Below, piece by piece: positions 35,717-43,993 of a stretch of 64,000 nucleotides of DNA. Within the stretch, counting starts at the first letter, position 1, and each line of letters begins with the position of its first letter. This stretch comes from Bacillota bacterium. GTDB lineage: Bacteria; Bacillota; Sulfobacillia; Thermaerobacterales; RSA17. The notes beneath the pieces were generated by a model. That model saw only the letters and a program-made list of their open reading frames with translations, was not told the origin of the DNA and made no database searches. A program made the position numbers and the translations under genes. The stretch is taken from assembly GCA_017577485.1 (NCBI GenBank), contig PKRI01000006.1:1-64000 (forward strand). Reading direction: 5' to 3'.

Positions 35717-36508
35717 GTGCGTGTTGCGCTGCCGATCCTCATTGCGCTGGTCGCCCTCGTCGGCGCTGGCGTCACGGCCAGCCGCGTCTGGTGGCTCCCA
35801 CCTCTGGCCTCGAACTGGAACACGGTGGACACGATGATGACGATGACCACGGTGATCACGGGGATTGCCTTCGTGGCCGTCCACCTGGTCCTGGCCTACT
35901 TCGTCTTCCGCTACTCGGGTCGCCAGAAGGCCGAGCACGTGGAGGACAATCCCCGCCTGGAGCGCACGCTGCTGCTGATCACCTCGCTCCTCATCGCCAT
36001 CATGCTGGTCCCGGGCCTGTTCGCCTACAGCCAGGTGATCGCCAAGCCGAGCGACCGCCTGGTGGTGGAGGTCCTGGGCGAGCAGTGGCGGTGGAACTAC
36101 CGCTTCCCCGGTGAGGACGGGATCTTCGGCCGAACCGACGTGCGCCTGATCACGTCGGACAATGTGTTCGGCATCGATCCCGCCGACCCGACCGGGGCCG
36201 ACGACATCGTCATCGTCGGCGGGCCCCTGTACCTGCCGGTGAACCAGCCGGTGCTGCTGCAGTTCCGCTCCAAGGACGTGCTGCACAACTTCTGGGTGCC
36301 GGAGTTCCGGGTGAAGATCGACGCCGTGCCCGGCACCGTCACCGAAAGCTGGTTCACGCCCACCCGTGAAGGAACGTATCAGGCCGCATGCGCCGAGTAC
36401 TGCGGCGTGGCCCACTACGTCATGACCAGCGAGATCCACGTCGTCGACGCCGCGGAGTTCGAGCAGTGGCTGGCCGCCCTGCCCACCGTGGCGCAGGCGC
36501 AGGAGTAA
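35717..36508 (+). CDS. coxB: cytochrome c oxidase subunit II
   Basis: 263 residues: an N-terminal hydrophobic segment, two membrane helices (about 43-65, 84-106), the EQWRWNYRFPG strand, then the CuA domain with His190, Cys225, Cys229, His233 and Met236 in CAEYCGVAHYVM. All CuA ligands are present, so it accepts electrons from cytochrome c or a copper protein, not from quinol. It has no fused cytochrome c domain and no lipobox cysteine, so the electron donor is a separate protein not in this window. Confidence 0.93.
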   Translation: MRVALPILIALVALVGAGVTASRVWWLPPLASNWNTVDTMMTMTTVITGIAFVAVHLVLAYFVFRYSGRQKAEHVEDNPRLERTLLLITSLLIAIMLVPGLFAYSQVIAKPSDRLVVEVLGEQWRWNYRFPGEDGIFGRTDVRLITSDNVFGIDPADPTGADDIVIVGGPLYLPVNQPVLLQFRSKDVLHNFWVPEFRVKIDAVPGTVTESWFTPTREGTYQAACAEYCGVAHYVMTSEIHVVDAAEFEQWLAALPTVAQAQE

Positions 36509-36527
36509 CGGGAGGTCCGGCAGTCTC

Positions 36528-38300
36528 ATGGCCACACCTGCGGCGGCCGCCCACGCGGCCCACGAGCATCACGAGCCTCAGAGCTTCTGGCGTAAGTACG
36601 TGTTCAGCCTTGACCACAAGGTGATCGGGATCCAGTACACCGTCACCGCCCTGGCGGTGGGCGCCATCGGCCTGGTCCTGTCCTGGCTGATGCGGCTGCA
36701 GCTGGGCTTCCCGGGCGCCGTCGGGGCCGTCAACCCAACCAACTACTACCAGTTCATGACCTACCACGGCCTGATCATGGTGGTGTACCTGCAGACCGCC
36801 ATCCTGCTGGGCGGGTTCGGCAACTACCTGATCCCGCTCATGATCGGCGCCCGCGACATGGCCTACCCGACGCTGAACATGCTCAGCTACTGGACGTACC
36901 TGCTGTCGGTGATCCTGCTGCTGGCCGGGTACTTCGTTCCCGGCGGCCCCAGCGGCGGCAGCTGGGTGCTTTACCCGCCGCAGTCCATCACCGCCGGCAC
37001 GCCCGGCTCGGGCCTGGGCATCACGCTGCTTCTGGCATCCATCGCCGTGTTCGTGGTCTCCGCCACCATGGGCGGCCTCAACTACATCACCACGGTGCTG
37101 CAGATGCGCACCCGCGGCATGACGCTGATGAGGATGCCGCTGACCGTGTGGGGGGTCTTCATCTCGGCCGTGGTGGCCCTGCTCTCCTTCCCCCCGCTGT
37201 TCGTGGCCGGCGTCATGCTGCTGTTCGACCACCTGCTGGGCACCAGCTTCTTCATCCCCACGGTCAACGTGCTGGGCACCGTGCTGCCCCATGAGGGCGG
37301 GAGCCCGCTGCTGTTCCAGCACCTGTTCTGGTTCTTCGGCCACCCGGAGGTCTACGTGGTCATCCTGCCCGCCATGGGCATCATCTCCGACGTCATGGCC
37401 ACCCACGCCCGCAAGCCGATCTTCGGCTACAAGGCCATGATCGTTTCGATGGCGGCCATCGGCGTCATCAGCTTCATCGTGTGGGCCCACCACATGTTCG
37501 CCAGCGGCATGAACCCGTTCTTCGGGTATATCTTCGCCGCCACGACGCTGGTGGTGGCCATCCCGTCGGCGATGAAGACCTACAACTGGCTGCTGACGCT
37601 GTGGAAGGGCAGCATCCGGTTCACGACGCCGATGCTGTTCACCATCGGCTTCGTCAGCACGTTCGTCATCGGCGGCCTGACCGGCCTGTTCCTGGGGAAC
37701 GTGGCGGTGGACCTGCCGCTCCACGACACCTACTTCGTCGTGGGCCACTTCCACCTGGTCATGGGCGTTTCGGCCATCCTGGCCATGTTCGCCGGCATCT
37801 ACCACTGGTTCCCCAAGGTCACGGGCCGCATGATGAACGAGACCCTGGGCAAGATCCACTTCTTTGTGACCTTCCTCGGGGCGTACCTGGTGTTCTTCCC
37901 CATGTTCCTCATGGGCTTCCAGGGCATCCCGCGGCGCTACTTCAGCTTCGACCTGGTGGCCTTCGCGCCGTCGGGGCTTGATGCGGTCAACGCCATGGTG
38001 ACGGTGGCCGCCCTGGCGGTGGGCGCGGCCCAGCTGGTGTTCGTGGCCAACATCGTCTGGAGCGCCGTGCGCGGCCGCGAGGCCGACGCCAACCCGTGGC
38101 AGGCCAACACCCTGGAGTGGCAGACGCCGCAGATCCGCCCCGGCCACGGCAACTGGGGGCCCAAGCTGCCGGAAGTCTACCGCTGGCCCTACGATTACAG
38201 CGTGCCCGGCGCCGCCCGCGATTTCATCCCGCAGAACGAGCCGGAAGTGGCCGTGGTGTCGCCGGCGGCCGGGCCTGAGCCGGAAGGAGCGGGTCGATGA
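36528..38300 (+). CDS. coxA: cytochrome c oxidase subunit I
   Basis: 590-residue heme-copper core subunit with at least 12 helices. It shows the heme a ligand region TYHGLIMV, GGFGNYLIPLMIGARDM, the CuB/D-channel block GHPEVYVVILPAMG (the glutamate marks an A1-type proton channel), WAHHMF with two CuB histidines and VVGHFHLVMG with the heme a/a3 histidines. It pumps protons while reducing oxygen. ATG behind GGGAGG. It overlaps the next gene by 4 bases. Confidence 0.95.
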   Translation: MATPAAAAHAAHEHHEPQSFWRKYVFSLDHKVIGIQYTVTALAVGAIGLVLSWLMRLQLGFPGAVGAVNPTNYYQFMTYHGLIMVVYLQTAILLGGFGNYLIPLMIGARDMAYPTLNMLSYWTYLLSVILLLAGYFVPGGPSGGSWVLYPPQSITAGTPGSGLGITLLLASIAVFVVSATMGGLNYITTVLQMRTRGMTLMRMPLTVWGVFISAVVALLSFPPLFVAGVMLLFDHLLGTSFFIPTVNVLGTVLPHEGGSPLLFQHLFWFFGHPEVYVVILPAMGIISDVMATHARKPIFGYKAMIVSMAAIGVISFIVWAHHMFASGMNPFFGYIFAATTLVVAIPSAMKTYNWLLTLWKGSIRFTTPMLFTIGFVSTFVIGGLTGLFLGNVAVDLPLHDTYFVVGHFHLVMGVSAILAMFAGIYHWFPKVTGRMMNETLGKIHFFVTFLGAYLVFFPMFLMGFQGIPRRYFSFDLVAFAPSGLDAVNAMVTVAALAVGAAQLVFVANIVWSAVRGREADANPWQANTLEWQTPQIRPGHGNWGPKLPEVYRWPYDYSVPGAARDFIPQNEPEVAVVSPAAGPEPEGAGR

Positions 38301-38977
38301 CCCGGTTTTCGCAGCCGTCCCGGGGCAGCCGGGGCGCGGTGGCTGAGGGCCGCCTGGTGGTGCTGCCGGGCGGGGGCCACCGGGATGATCCCGTGGCCCG
38401 CAGCCAGATCGCCGTGGGCCTGCTGCTGGCGGCCATGACCATGGTCTTCGCGGCCCTGGTCAGCGCCTACCTGGTGCGCATGGACCTCAGCGACTGGCGG
38501 GCGGCGCCGCTGCCGCCGGTGCTGTGGGTCAACACAGCCCTGCTGGTGGCGGCCAGCGCGGCCCTGGAGGCGGCCCTGCGGCCGGCCAGGGCCGGTGACA
38601 CCCGCCGCCTCTCGACCCTGCTGTGGGTGGCCGGCCTGGCGACGGCGGCCTTCATCGTGGGCCAGCTGGCCGCCTGGTTCCAGATGCGGGCCATGGGTTA
38701 CGGCGTCGCCGCCACCCCCGGCGCCAGCTTCTTCTACCTGTTGACGCTGGTCCACGGGGTGCACGTCCTCGGCGGGCTGGTGCCCTGGGTCCGGCTGCTG
38801 GCCAGGCTGCGCTCCGGCCGGGAGCCTGAAGAACCCGGGGGCCGGGCCCGTGCCCGGGATCGCGACGGCGATGACGGCCCCGCAGGGGTGGTGCCGGCGC
38901 TCCGGCTGTGCGCCGTGTACTGGCACTTCCTGCTGGGCGTGTGGATCGTGCTGTACCTGCTGATGCTGCTGACCTGA
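38297..38977 (+). CDS. heme-copper oxidase subunit III family protein (first copy)
   Basis: 226 residues, five to six helices. It matches subunit III in its helices (AGLATAAFIVGQLAAWFQM, FFYLLTLVHGVHVLGGL, YWHFLLGVWIVLYLLML) but is more divergent than the following gene and has a charged Arg/Asp loop at about 175-195. ATG 38297 shares ATGA with the coxA stop. Having two tandem subunit III-like genes is unusual; this may be the CtaE-like fifth chain or a specialised assembly partner. Confidence 0.8.
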   Translation: MTRFSQPSRGSRGAVAEGRLVVLPGGGHRDDPVARSQIAVGLLLAAMTMVFAALVSAYLVRMDLSDWRAAPLPPVLWVNTALLVAASAALEAALRPARAGDTRRLSTLLWVAGLATAAFIVGQLAAWFQMRAMGYGVAATPGASFFYLLTLVHGVHVLGGLVPWVRLLARLRSGREPEEPGGRARARDRDGDDGPAGVVPALRLCAVYWHFLLGVWIVLYLLMLLT

Positions 38978-38996
38978 CGAGGGAGGTTCGTGGCCG

Positions 38997-39683
38997 GTGA
39001 CCGAGCACCAGCAAGCCGCCGTGGCGGGCGGGCGCCGCAGCGCCTGGAGGGAGATTGTGGCGGACTTCTCCCGGGACGTCCGCACGTACCCCTTCGGGTG
39101 GAGCAAGGCGATGATGTGGATCTTCATCCTGAGCGACCTCTTCGTGTTCGGGGGCTTCCTGGCGGCCTACGCCGGGGCGCGCATGGCGGCCACCCAGCCC
39201 TGGCCGGATCGGGGGCACGTCTTCTCCCTGACCATCGGCGGGGCGGAAGTTCCCCTGCTGCTGATCGCCATCATGACCTTCATCCTGATCAGCTCCAGCG
39301 GCACCGTGGCCCTGTCGGTGGCCGCCAGCCACGAGCGCAACCGCAGCAAGACGGCTGCCCTGCTGGGCCTGACGCTGGTGCTGGGGGCCTGCTTCCTGGG
39401 CATGCAGGCCTATGAGTGGACCCACCTGATCCATGAGGGCTTCCTGCCCTCCTCCAACCCCGCCGGCGCGTCGCAGTTCGGCGCCACCTTCTTCATGATC
39501 ACCGGGTTCCACGGCACGCACGTGGTCATCGGCCTGATCTTCCTGGCGCGGGTGCTGCTGCGGGTGCTCCGGGGTTACTACGACCGCATCGGCACCTGGG
39601 AGCAGGTGGAAGTGGCGGGCCTGTACTGGCACTTCGTCGACCTGGTCTGGGTGTTCATCTTCGCCTTCATCTACCTGATCTGA
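38997..39683 (+). CDS. coxC: cytochrome c oxidase subunit III
   Basis: 228 residues with the typical subunit III pattern: WSKAMMWIFILSDLFVFGGF, LGMQAYEWTHLI, GATFFMITGFHGTHVVIGL and GLYWHFVDLVWVFIF. It stabilises the core oxidase and helps proton uptake. GTG start 38997, 20 bases after the first subunit III-like gene. Helix number (about five to seven) and length are normal for bacterial subunit III. Confidence 0.92.
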   Translation: MTEHQQAAVAGGRRSAWREIVADFSRDVRTYPFGWSKAMMWIFILSDLFVFGGFLAAYAGARMAATQPWPDRGHVFSLTIGGAEVPLLLIAIMTFILISSSGTVALSVAASHERNRSKTAALLGLTLVLGACFLGMQAYEWTHLIHEGFLPSSNPAGASQFGATFFMITGFHGTHVVIGLIFLARVLLRVLRGYYDRIGTWEQVEVAGLYWHFVDLVWVFIFAFIYLI

Positions 39684-39713
39684 CGGCCGGGATTCCGGGG
39701 AGGGTGTCGGAGG

Positions 39714-40055
39714 ATGCACGGCCACGCCGATCACGTGGATCACAGCGAGCACCAGGCCCATCTGCCCGTCGGCGTGTACCTGCGGGTCTGGTTCATGCTG
39801 TTCATCCTGAGCGCGGTTTCGTACTTCGTGGACTACTTCCAGGTGGAGCCGCTGCCGCTGCGCTGGGTGTTGATCGTGCTGCTGGCGCTGATCAAGGCGG
39901 CCTTGATCATGAACTACTTCATGCACCTGGGTTCGGAGCGGCTGTCGCTGGTCTACACCATCCTGCTGCCGCCGGTGTTGATCCTGGCCCTGGCCGCCAT
40001 CGTCATCGCCGAGGGCTCGTACATCAGCATGATCCGCGCCCTGTTCGGAGGGTGA
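39714..40055 (+). CDS. coxD: cytochrome c oxidase subunit IV family protein
   Basis: 113 residues: a His-rich N-terminus (HGHADHVDHSEHQAH), then three membrane helices with the CyoD/CtaF-like pattern (ALIKAALIMNYFMHL). The histidines near the start could bind metal, which would be useful in copper delivery, but this is inference. ATG start behind GGGAGGG. It overlaps the next small gene by one base. Confidence 0.85.
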   Translation: MHGHADHVDHSEHQAHLPVGVYLRVWFMLFILSAVSYFVDYFQVEPLPLRWVLIVLLALIKAALIMNYFMHLGSERLSLVYTILLPPVLILALAAIVIAEGSYISMIRALFGG

Positions 40056-40288
40056 TGGTGGTGGGCCGGCGGATCTGGGTTCGGCGAGCCGCGGGGGCCG
40101 TGGCGGCGGCGGTGTCCCTGCTGCTGGCGCCGGCCGCAGCCCTGGCCAGCCACGACATCAATGGCGTGCCGCAGTGGTTCATCCCCTGGTACGCCACGGC
40201 CCTGCTGATGGCCGTCCCGTACCTGCTGATCCTGACGGTGGGCGCTGTGGTGTACCGGTACCTGCGGCGGGAGTTCGGCAACAACTGA
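40055..40288 (+). CDS. small oxidase-associated membrane protein
   Basis: 77 residues, too short and too atypical to name: a twin-Arg-like basic start, a signal-like helix (about 10-30), an external SHDINGVPQWF stretch and a second helix (YATALLMAVPYLLILTVGAVV), ending with RREFGNN. ATG 40055 lies 3 bases after a GGAGGG and shares one base with the coxD stop (TGATG), so it is translated with the oxidase genes. Probably a structural or assembly subunit. Confidence 0.65.
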   Translation: MVVGRRIWVRRAAGAVAAAVSLLLAPAAALASHDINGVPQWFIPWYATALLMAVPYLLILTVGAVVYRYLRREFGNN

Positions 40289-40316
40289 TTCGACAGGATA
40301 CCAGCTCAATGTTTCG

Positions 40317-40340
40317 GGGCCGCGGCACCGGCTGCGGCCC
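40317..40340 (+). terminator. hairpin after the oxidase operon
   Basis: 10-bp stem GGGCCGCGGC / GCTGCGGCCC (one G-U pair) with a 4-base loop, followed by TGCTGTTTCG. It lies between the convergent oxidase operon and mutS. The T-run is weak. Confidence 0.5.
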
Positions 40341-40390
40341 TGCTGTTTCGTGCGGGTTCGACTGCCTGCGGGCTTAACGCTGCGCGGGCA

Positions 40391-43162
40391 TCAGGGACGG
40401 CCGGCAGCTCCGCCGGCGTCGAGGTTCTCGCCGTCCAGCCAGCCCACCAGCAGCCGGGCCTGCTCGGCAAGCACCTGCAGCCGCTCCATGGCCTGCAGGG
40501 GCGTCAGGTGCATGATGTCGGTGCCGGCCAGGGTTTCCAGCACCGCTCGGGTACGGGTGCGCCAGAGTTCCCACTCTCCCCCGCCCGGCCCCGTTGCCCC
40601 GCCGGGTTGTGCCGCGCTGCCTCCGGGCAGGGTGCCGGCGTCCCCGGGCTGCGCCGCAGCGGCCTCGCGCGCGGCCGAACCCAGGCCTGCCGCGCCGGGA
40701 GCTGCGGCCCGTTCGCCCTGTTCCAGCATGAGCAGCAGCTCTCTGGCCCGGAGCACCAGTTCGGTAGGCATGCCGGCGCTGCGGGCCACTTCCACGCCGT
40801 AACTGCGGTCGGCGGCACCGGGCAGCACCCGGTAGCTGAAAACCAGCCGTTCCCCATCCAGCAGCGCCTGCACGTGGTGGTTGTGGACGCCCGGCAGCCG
40901 CTCCGCCAGGCGGGTCAACTCGAAGAAGTGGGTCGACAGCAGGGTCCGGCAGCCCACGTGGCGGTGCAGGTACTCCAGGTAGGCGGTGGAGAAGGCGATG
41001 CCGTCGTAGGTGCTGGTGCCCCGGCCCAGCTCGTCGATGATGGCCAGGCTGCGTGGGGTGGCATACAGCAGCACCTGCAGGGCCTCGCGGATTTCCACCA
41101 TGAAGGTGCTCTCGCCCCGCGCCAGGTCGTCGGCGGCGCCGATGCGGGTGAAGATGCGGTCCACCAGCCCGATCCGCGCCCGCCGGGCGGGTACGAAGCT
41201 GCCCATCTGGGCCATGATGACGATCAGGGCCACCTGGCGCAGGTAGGTGCTCTTACCGCCCATGTTGGGGCCGGTCAGCACCATCATCCGCCGGTCCCTG
41301 CCGTCCAGGCGGGTGTCGTTGGGCACGAAGGCCGCGTCCGGCCGCTGGTCCAGCACCGGGTGGCGGCCGTCCTCGATCTCCAGGACCAGGTCATCGCTGA
41401 GTTCCGGCCGGACGTAGCCGTGCTGGTCCGCCACCTCGGCCAGCGCCGCCAGGGTGTCCACCTCGGCCACAGCGGAGGCGGTGCGCCGCAGGGCGTCCAG
41501 GCGGGCGGCCACCTGCTCGCGCAGGGCCAGGAAGACTTCATATTCCAGGCTGTTCAGCCGTTCCTCGGCCCCCAGGATCTTGTCCTCGATCTCCTTGAGC
41601 TCCGGGGTGATGTAGCGTTCAGCGTTGGCCAGCGTCTGCCTGCGCTGGTAGTCCGGCGGCACCCGGTCGCGGTTGGCGTGGGTGATCTCCAGGTAGTAGC
41701 CGAAAACCTTGTTGAAGCCCACCTTGAGGGACTTGATGCCCGTGCGCTCCCGCTCCCGCTGCTCCAACCGGGTCACCCAGCTGCGGCCTTCCCGGGCCAC
41801 CAGGCGCAGTTCATCCACCCGGGCGTCGTAGCCGTCGCGCAGCAGGCCGCCCTCCGTCAGCGATGCCGGGGGGTCGTCCACCAGCGCCCGCTCCAGCAGG
41901 TCCGCCAGGTCGGGCAGCGGGTCCAGGCGCTGGAGCAGGTCGCCCAGCAGCGAGGTTTCCTCGAGGCCGGCCAGTTCCGCCTGCAGGGCCGGCAGCCGCT
42001 GCAGGGAGCGCCGCAGCGCCACCAGGTCCCGGGCGTTGGCTGTGCCGAAGGCCACCCGGGAGGCCAGCCGCTCCAGGTCGTGGACGCCCCTCAGCGCCTC
42101 CCGGATCCGCTGGCGGGCCGCCGGGGCCCGCACCAGAGCCTCCACCGCGTCCAGGCGGGCCTCGATCCTCGGCCGCGACACCAGCGGCTGCTCCACCCAC
42201 GACCGCAGGCAGCGGGCGCCCATGGCGGTGACGGTGCGGTCCAGCACGCCCAGCAGGGTGTCGCGCCGCGAGCCGTCGGAGGAGCGGCCCACCAGTTCCA
42301 GGTGGCGGCGGGCAGCCGCGTCCAGCACCAGGTATTCCGATGCCCGGACCACCCGCGGCGGCTCCAGGTTGGCCGGCACTCGCCCCTGGGTGTCGGCCAG
42401 GTAGGCCAGGAGCCCGCCCACCGCCCGCAGCACCGTTGAACCGCCGCCGGCGGCGGGCCCGCCGGCCGCACCCTCCAGCAGCGCGTTGCAGGTGGCGGGA
42501 CCGAAGACCTCGGTGACCAGTTCCCTGGCGCGCCGGGGGTCGAAGTCGTGGTCGGGACGCGGGGTGACGGTGCGCAGGGCCTCGCCGGCCCACCGGCGCA
42601 GGTCCTCGACCTGGCTTTCGGGAGCCAGGCACTCGGCCGGAGCCAGGCGGTCCACCTCGGCCCGCAGGCGCGCCGCCGCCTCGGCGCCGGACTCGGCGGC
42701 CACCAGGCACTGGCCGGTGGACACGTCGGCCGCCGCCAGGGCCCAGCCGTCCCCTTGGCGCAGCCAGGCCGCCAGGTAGTTGTTGCGGCGCTCGTCCAGC
42801 ATGGCCGCTTCCACCACGGTGCCGGGCGTGATGACCCGGACCACTTCCCGCCGGACCAGGCCCCGGGCCTGGCGAGCGTCCTCCACCTGGTCGCAGAGGA
42901 CGATCTTGTAGCCGCGCTCGATGAGGCGGGCGATGTAGGTCTCGGCGCTCTGGTAGGGAACGCCGCACATGGGGATGCGGCCGCCCTTGTTCTCGCGGGC
43001 GGTCAGGGTCAGTTCCAGTTCGCGGCTGACCCGCTCCGCGTCCTCATAGAACATCTCGTAGAAATCGCCCAGGCGGAAGAAGACGATCTTGTCGGGGTGG
43101 CGCGACTTGACGCGCCAGTACTGCTCCATCATCGGCGTGATGGAACCTGACACGGGCGGCAC
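40391..43162 (-). CDS. mutS: DNA mismatch repair protein MutS
   Basis: 923 residues. Mismatch-binding domain I has the Phe-x-Glu wedge (FFRLGDFYEMFYEDA), then the connector, lever and clamp domains, and the ATPase with Walker A TGPNMGGKST, Walker B IIDELGRGTSTYDG and the ST..HF..LT motif. The C-terminal 90 residues after about 800 include a low-complexity Ala/Gly/Pro stretch. Works with MutL (33705). It is preceded by the Ric-type gene and miaB, the classical miaB-ymcA-mutS order. Confidence 0.95.
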   Translation of the reverse strand: MPPVSGSITPMMEQYWRVKSRHPDKIVFFRLGDFYEMFYEDAERVSRELELTLTARENKGGRIPMCGVPYQSAETYIARLIERGYKIVLCDQVEDARQARGLVRREVVRVITPGTVVEAAMLDERRNNYLAAWLRQGDGWALAAADVSTGQCLVAAESGAEAAARLRAEVDRLAPAECLAPESQVEDLRRWAGEALRTVTPRPDHDFDPRRARELVTEVFGPATCNALLEGAAGGPAAGGGSTVLRAVGGLLAYLADTQGRVPANLEPPRVVRASEYLVLDAAARRHLELVGRSSDGSRRDTLLGVLDRTVTAMGARCLRSWVEQPLVSRPRIEARLDAVEALVRAPAARQRIREALRGVHDLERLASRVAFGTANARDLVALRRSLQRLPALQAELAGLEETSLLGDLLQRLDPLPDLADLLERALVDDPPASLTEGGLLRDGYDARVDELRLVAREGRSWVTRLEQRERERTGIKSLKVGFNKVFGYYLEITHANRDRVPPDYQRRQTLANAERYITPELKEIEDKILGAEERLNSLEYEVFLALREQVAARLDALRRTASAVAEVDTLAALAEVADQHGYVRPELSDDLVLEIEDGRHPVLDQRPDAAFVPNDTRLDGRDRRMMVLTGPNMGGKSTYLRQVALIVIMAQMGSFVPARRARIGLVDRIFTRIGAADDLARGESTFMVEIREALQVLLYATPRSLAIIDELGRGTSTYDGIAFSTAYLEYLHRHVGCRTLLSTHFFELTRLAERLPGVHNHHVQALLDGERLVFSYRVLPGAADRSYGVEVARSAGMPTELVLRARELLLMLEQGERAAAPGAAGLGSAAREAAAAQPGDAGTLPGGSAAQPGGATGPGGGEWELWRTRTRAVLETLAGTDIMHLTPLQAMERLQVLAEQARLLVGWLDGENLDAGGAAGRP

Positions 43163-43165
43163 CTC

Positions 43166-43993
43166 TCACCCGGTAACGGCCAGCACCCGGCGGATCCTGG
43201 CGGGAGGCGGCAGGTAGAGGCCGGAACCGCAGCCGCAGGCGCGGGTGGAGGTGCCGCAACCGCTCTCGGCCCGGCGGCCGCCGCTGATCCCCAGGCCGAT
43301 GGTGTCCAGGACCAGCCCCATGAGCCGGTCGAAGCGTTCCCGGGCTTCCAGCAGGGCGGCATGGCGGGGATGCGCGGCGATGAGGGCCTTCAGTTCCTCC
43401 ACCCGGCGCTTCAGGGCCGGGCCTTCAGCCGACGCGGCGCAGTCCAGGCGCCGCAGGCGCTCCTCCGCCGCCTGCAGTTCGGCCACCCAGGCCCGGACCT
43501 CGTCGTCGCGCAGCAGGGCCTGCTCGGCCTCCACCAGGCGCCGGTACTGCTCGGTGGCCCGCAGTTGCTCCCCCAGGCGGCGGGCCAGGTCGAAGGCCGG
43601 GCCCGCTCCCTGGGGCGCCGCCCGGTCCCCCCCGCCGCAGGGAAGATCCCGGCGGGTAGTGCCGCTGATCAGGTAGGACACCTCGTCCAGCACCGCGCCG
43701 ATGAAGGACTCCAGGGCGCCGCGGGCCGCCTGGTAACGGCGGTAGACGACATTGGCGCGGGCCTCGGCCTCCAGGTCGTCGAGCCGCCGCGCCAGCAGCC
43801 CGGCCTCCTCGGGAGCCGCGTCGGCCAGTTCCCGCCACCGGGCCCGCAGCGCTTCCAGCCGCTCCACCAGCGCCTGGACCTGGTCGTCGTTGAGAAAGTC
43901 GATCTCCGCTTCCTCGTAGGCGGCGAAGGCCTCCGACGCCGTCAGCGCCTCCGCCAGTTCACGCGCCGTGTCCAGCAGGTCCACGATGGGCAC
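43166..43993 (-). CDS. YmcA/YlbF (Ric) fusion protein with C-terminal cysteine cluster
   Basis: About 275 residues made of two tandem YlbF/YmcA-type helical domains: residues about 1-110 (VDLLDTARELAEALTASEAF) and about 135-245 (FDLARRLGEQLRATEQYRRL). The tail holds several cysteines: GCGTSTRACGCGSG. In B. subtilis, YmcA (RicA) and YlbF (RicF) are separate and form with YaaT a 4Fe-4S complex that stimulates RNase Y. The location between miaB and mutS matches ymcA. It appears to be a RicA-RicF fusion (inference). GTG 43993 is used; GTG 43984 has the better ribosome-site spacing. Confidence 0.75.
   Translation of the reverse strand: MPIVDLLDTARELAEALTASEAFAAYEEAEIDFLNDDQVQALVERLEALRARWRELADAAPEEAGLLARRLDDLEAEARANVVYRRYQAARGALESFIGAVLDEVSYLISGTTRRDLPCGGGDRAAPQGAGPAFDLARRLGEQLRATEQYRRLVEAEQALLRDDEVRAWVAELQAAEERLRRLDCAASAEGPALKRRVEELKALIAAHPRHAALLEARERFDRLMGLVLDTIGLGISGGRRAESGCGTSTRACGCGSGLYLPPPARIRRVLAVTG

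Noticed and set aside
36420-38147. Minus-strand open frame of 575 codons opposite coxA
   Set aside because: Shadow frame; the plus strand encodes unmistakable oxidase subunit I.
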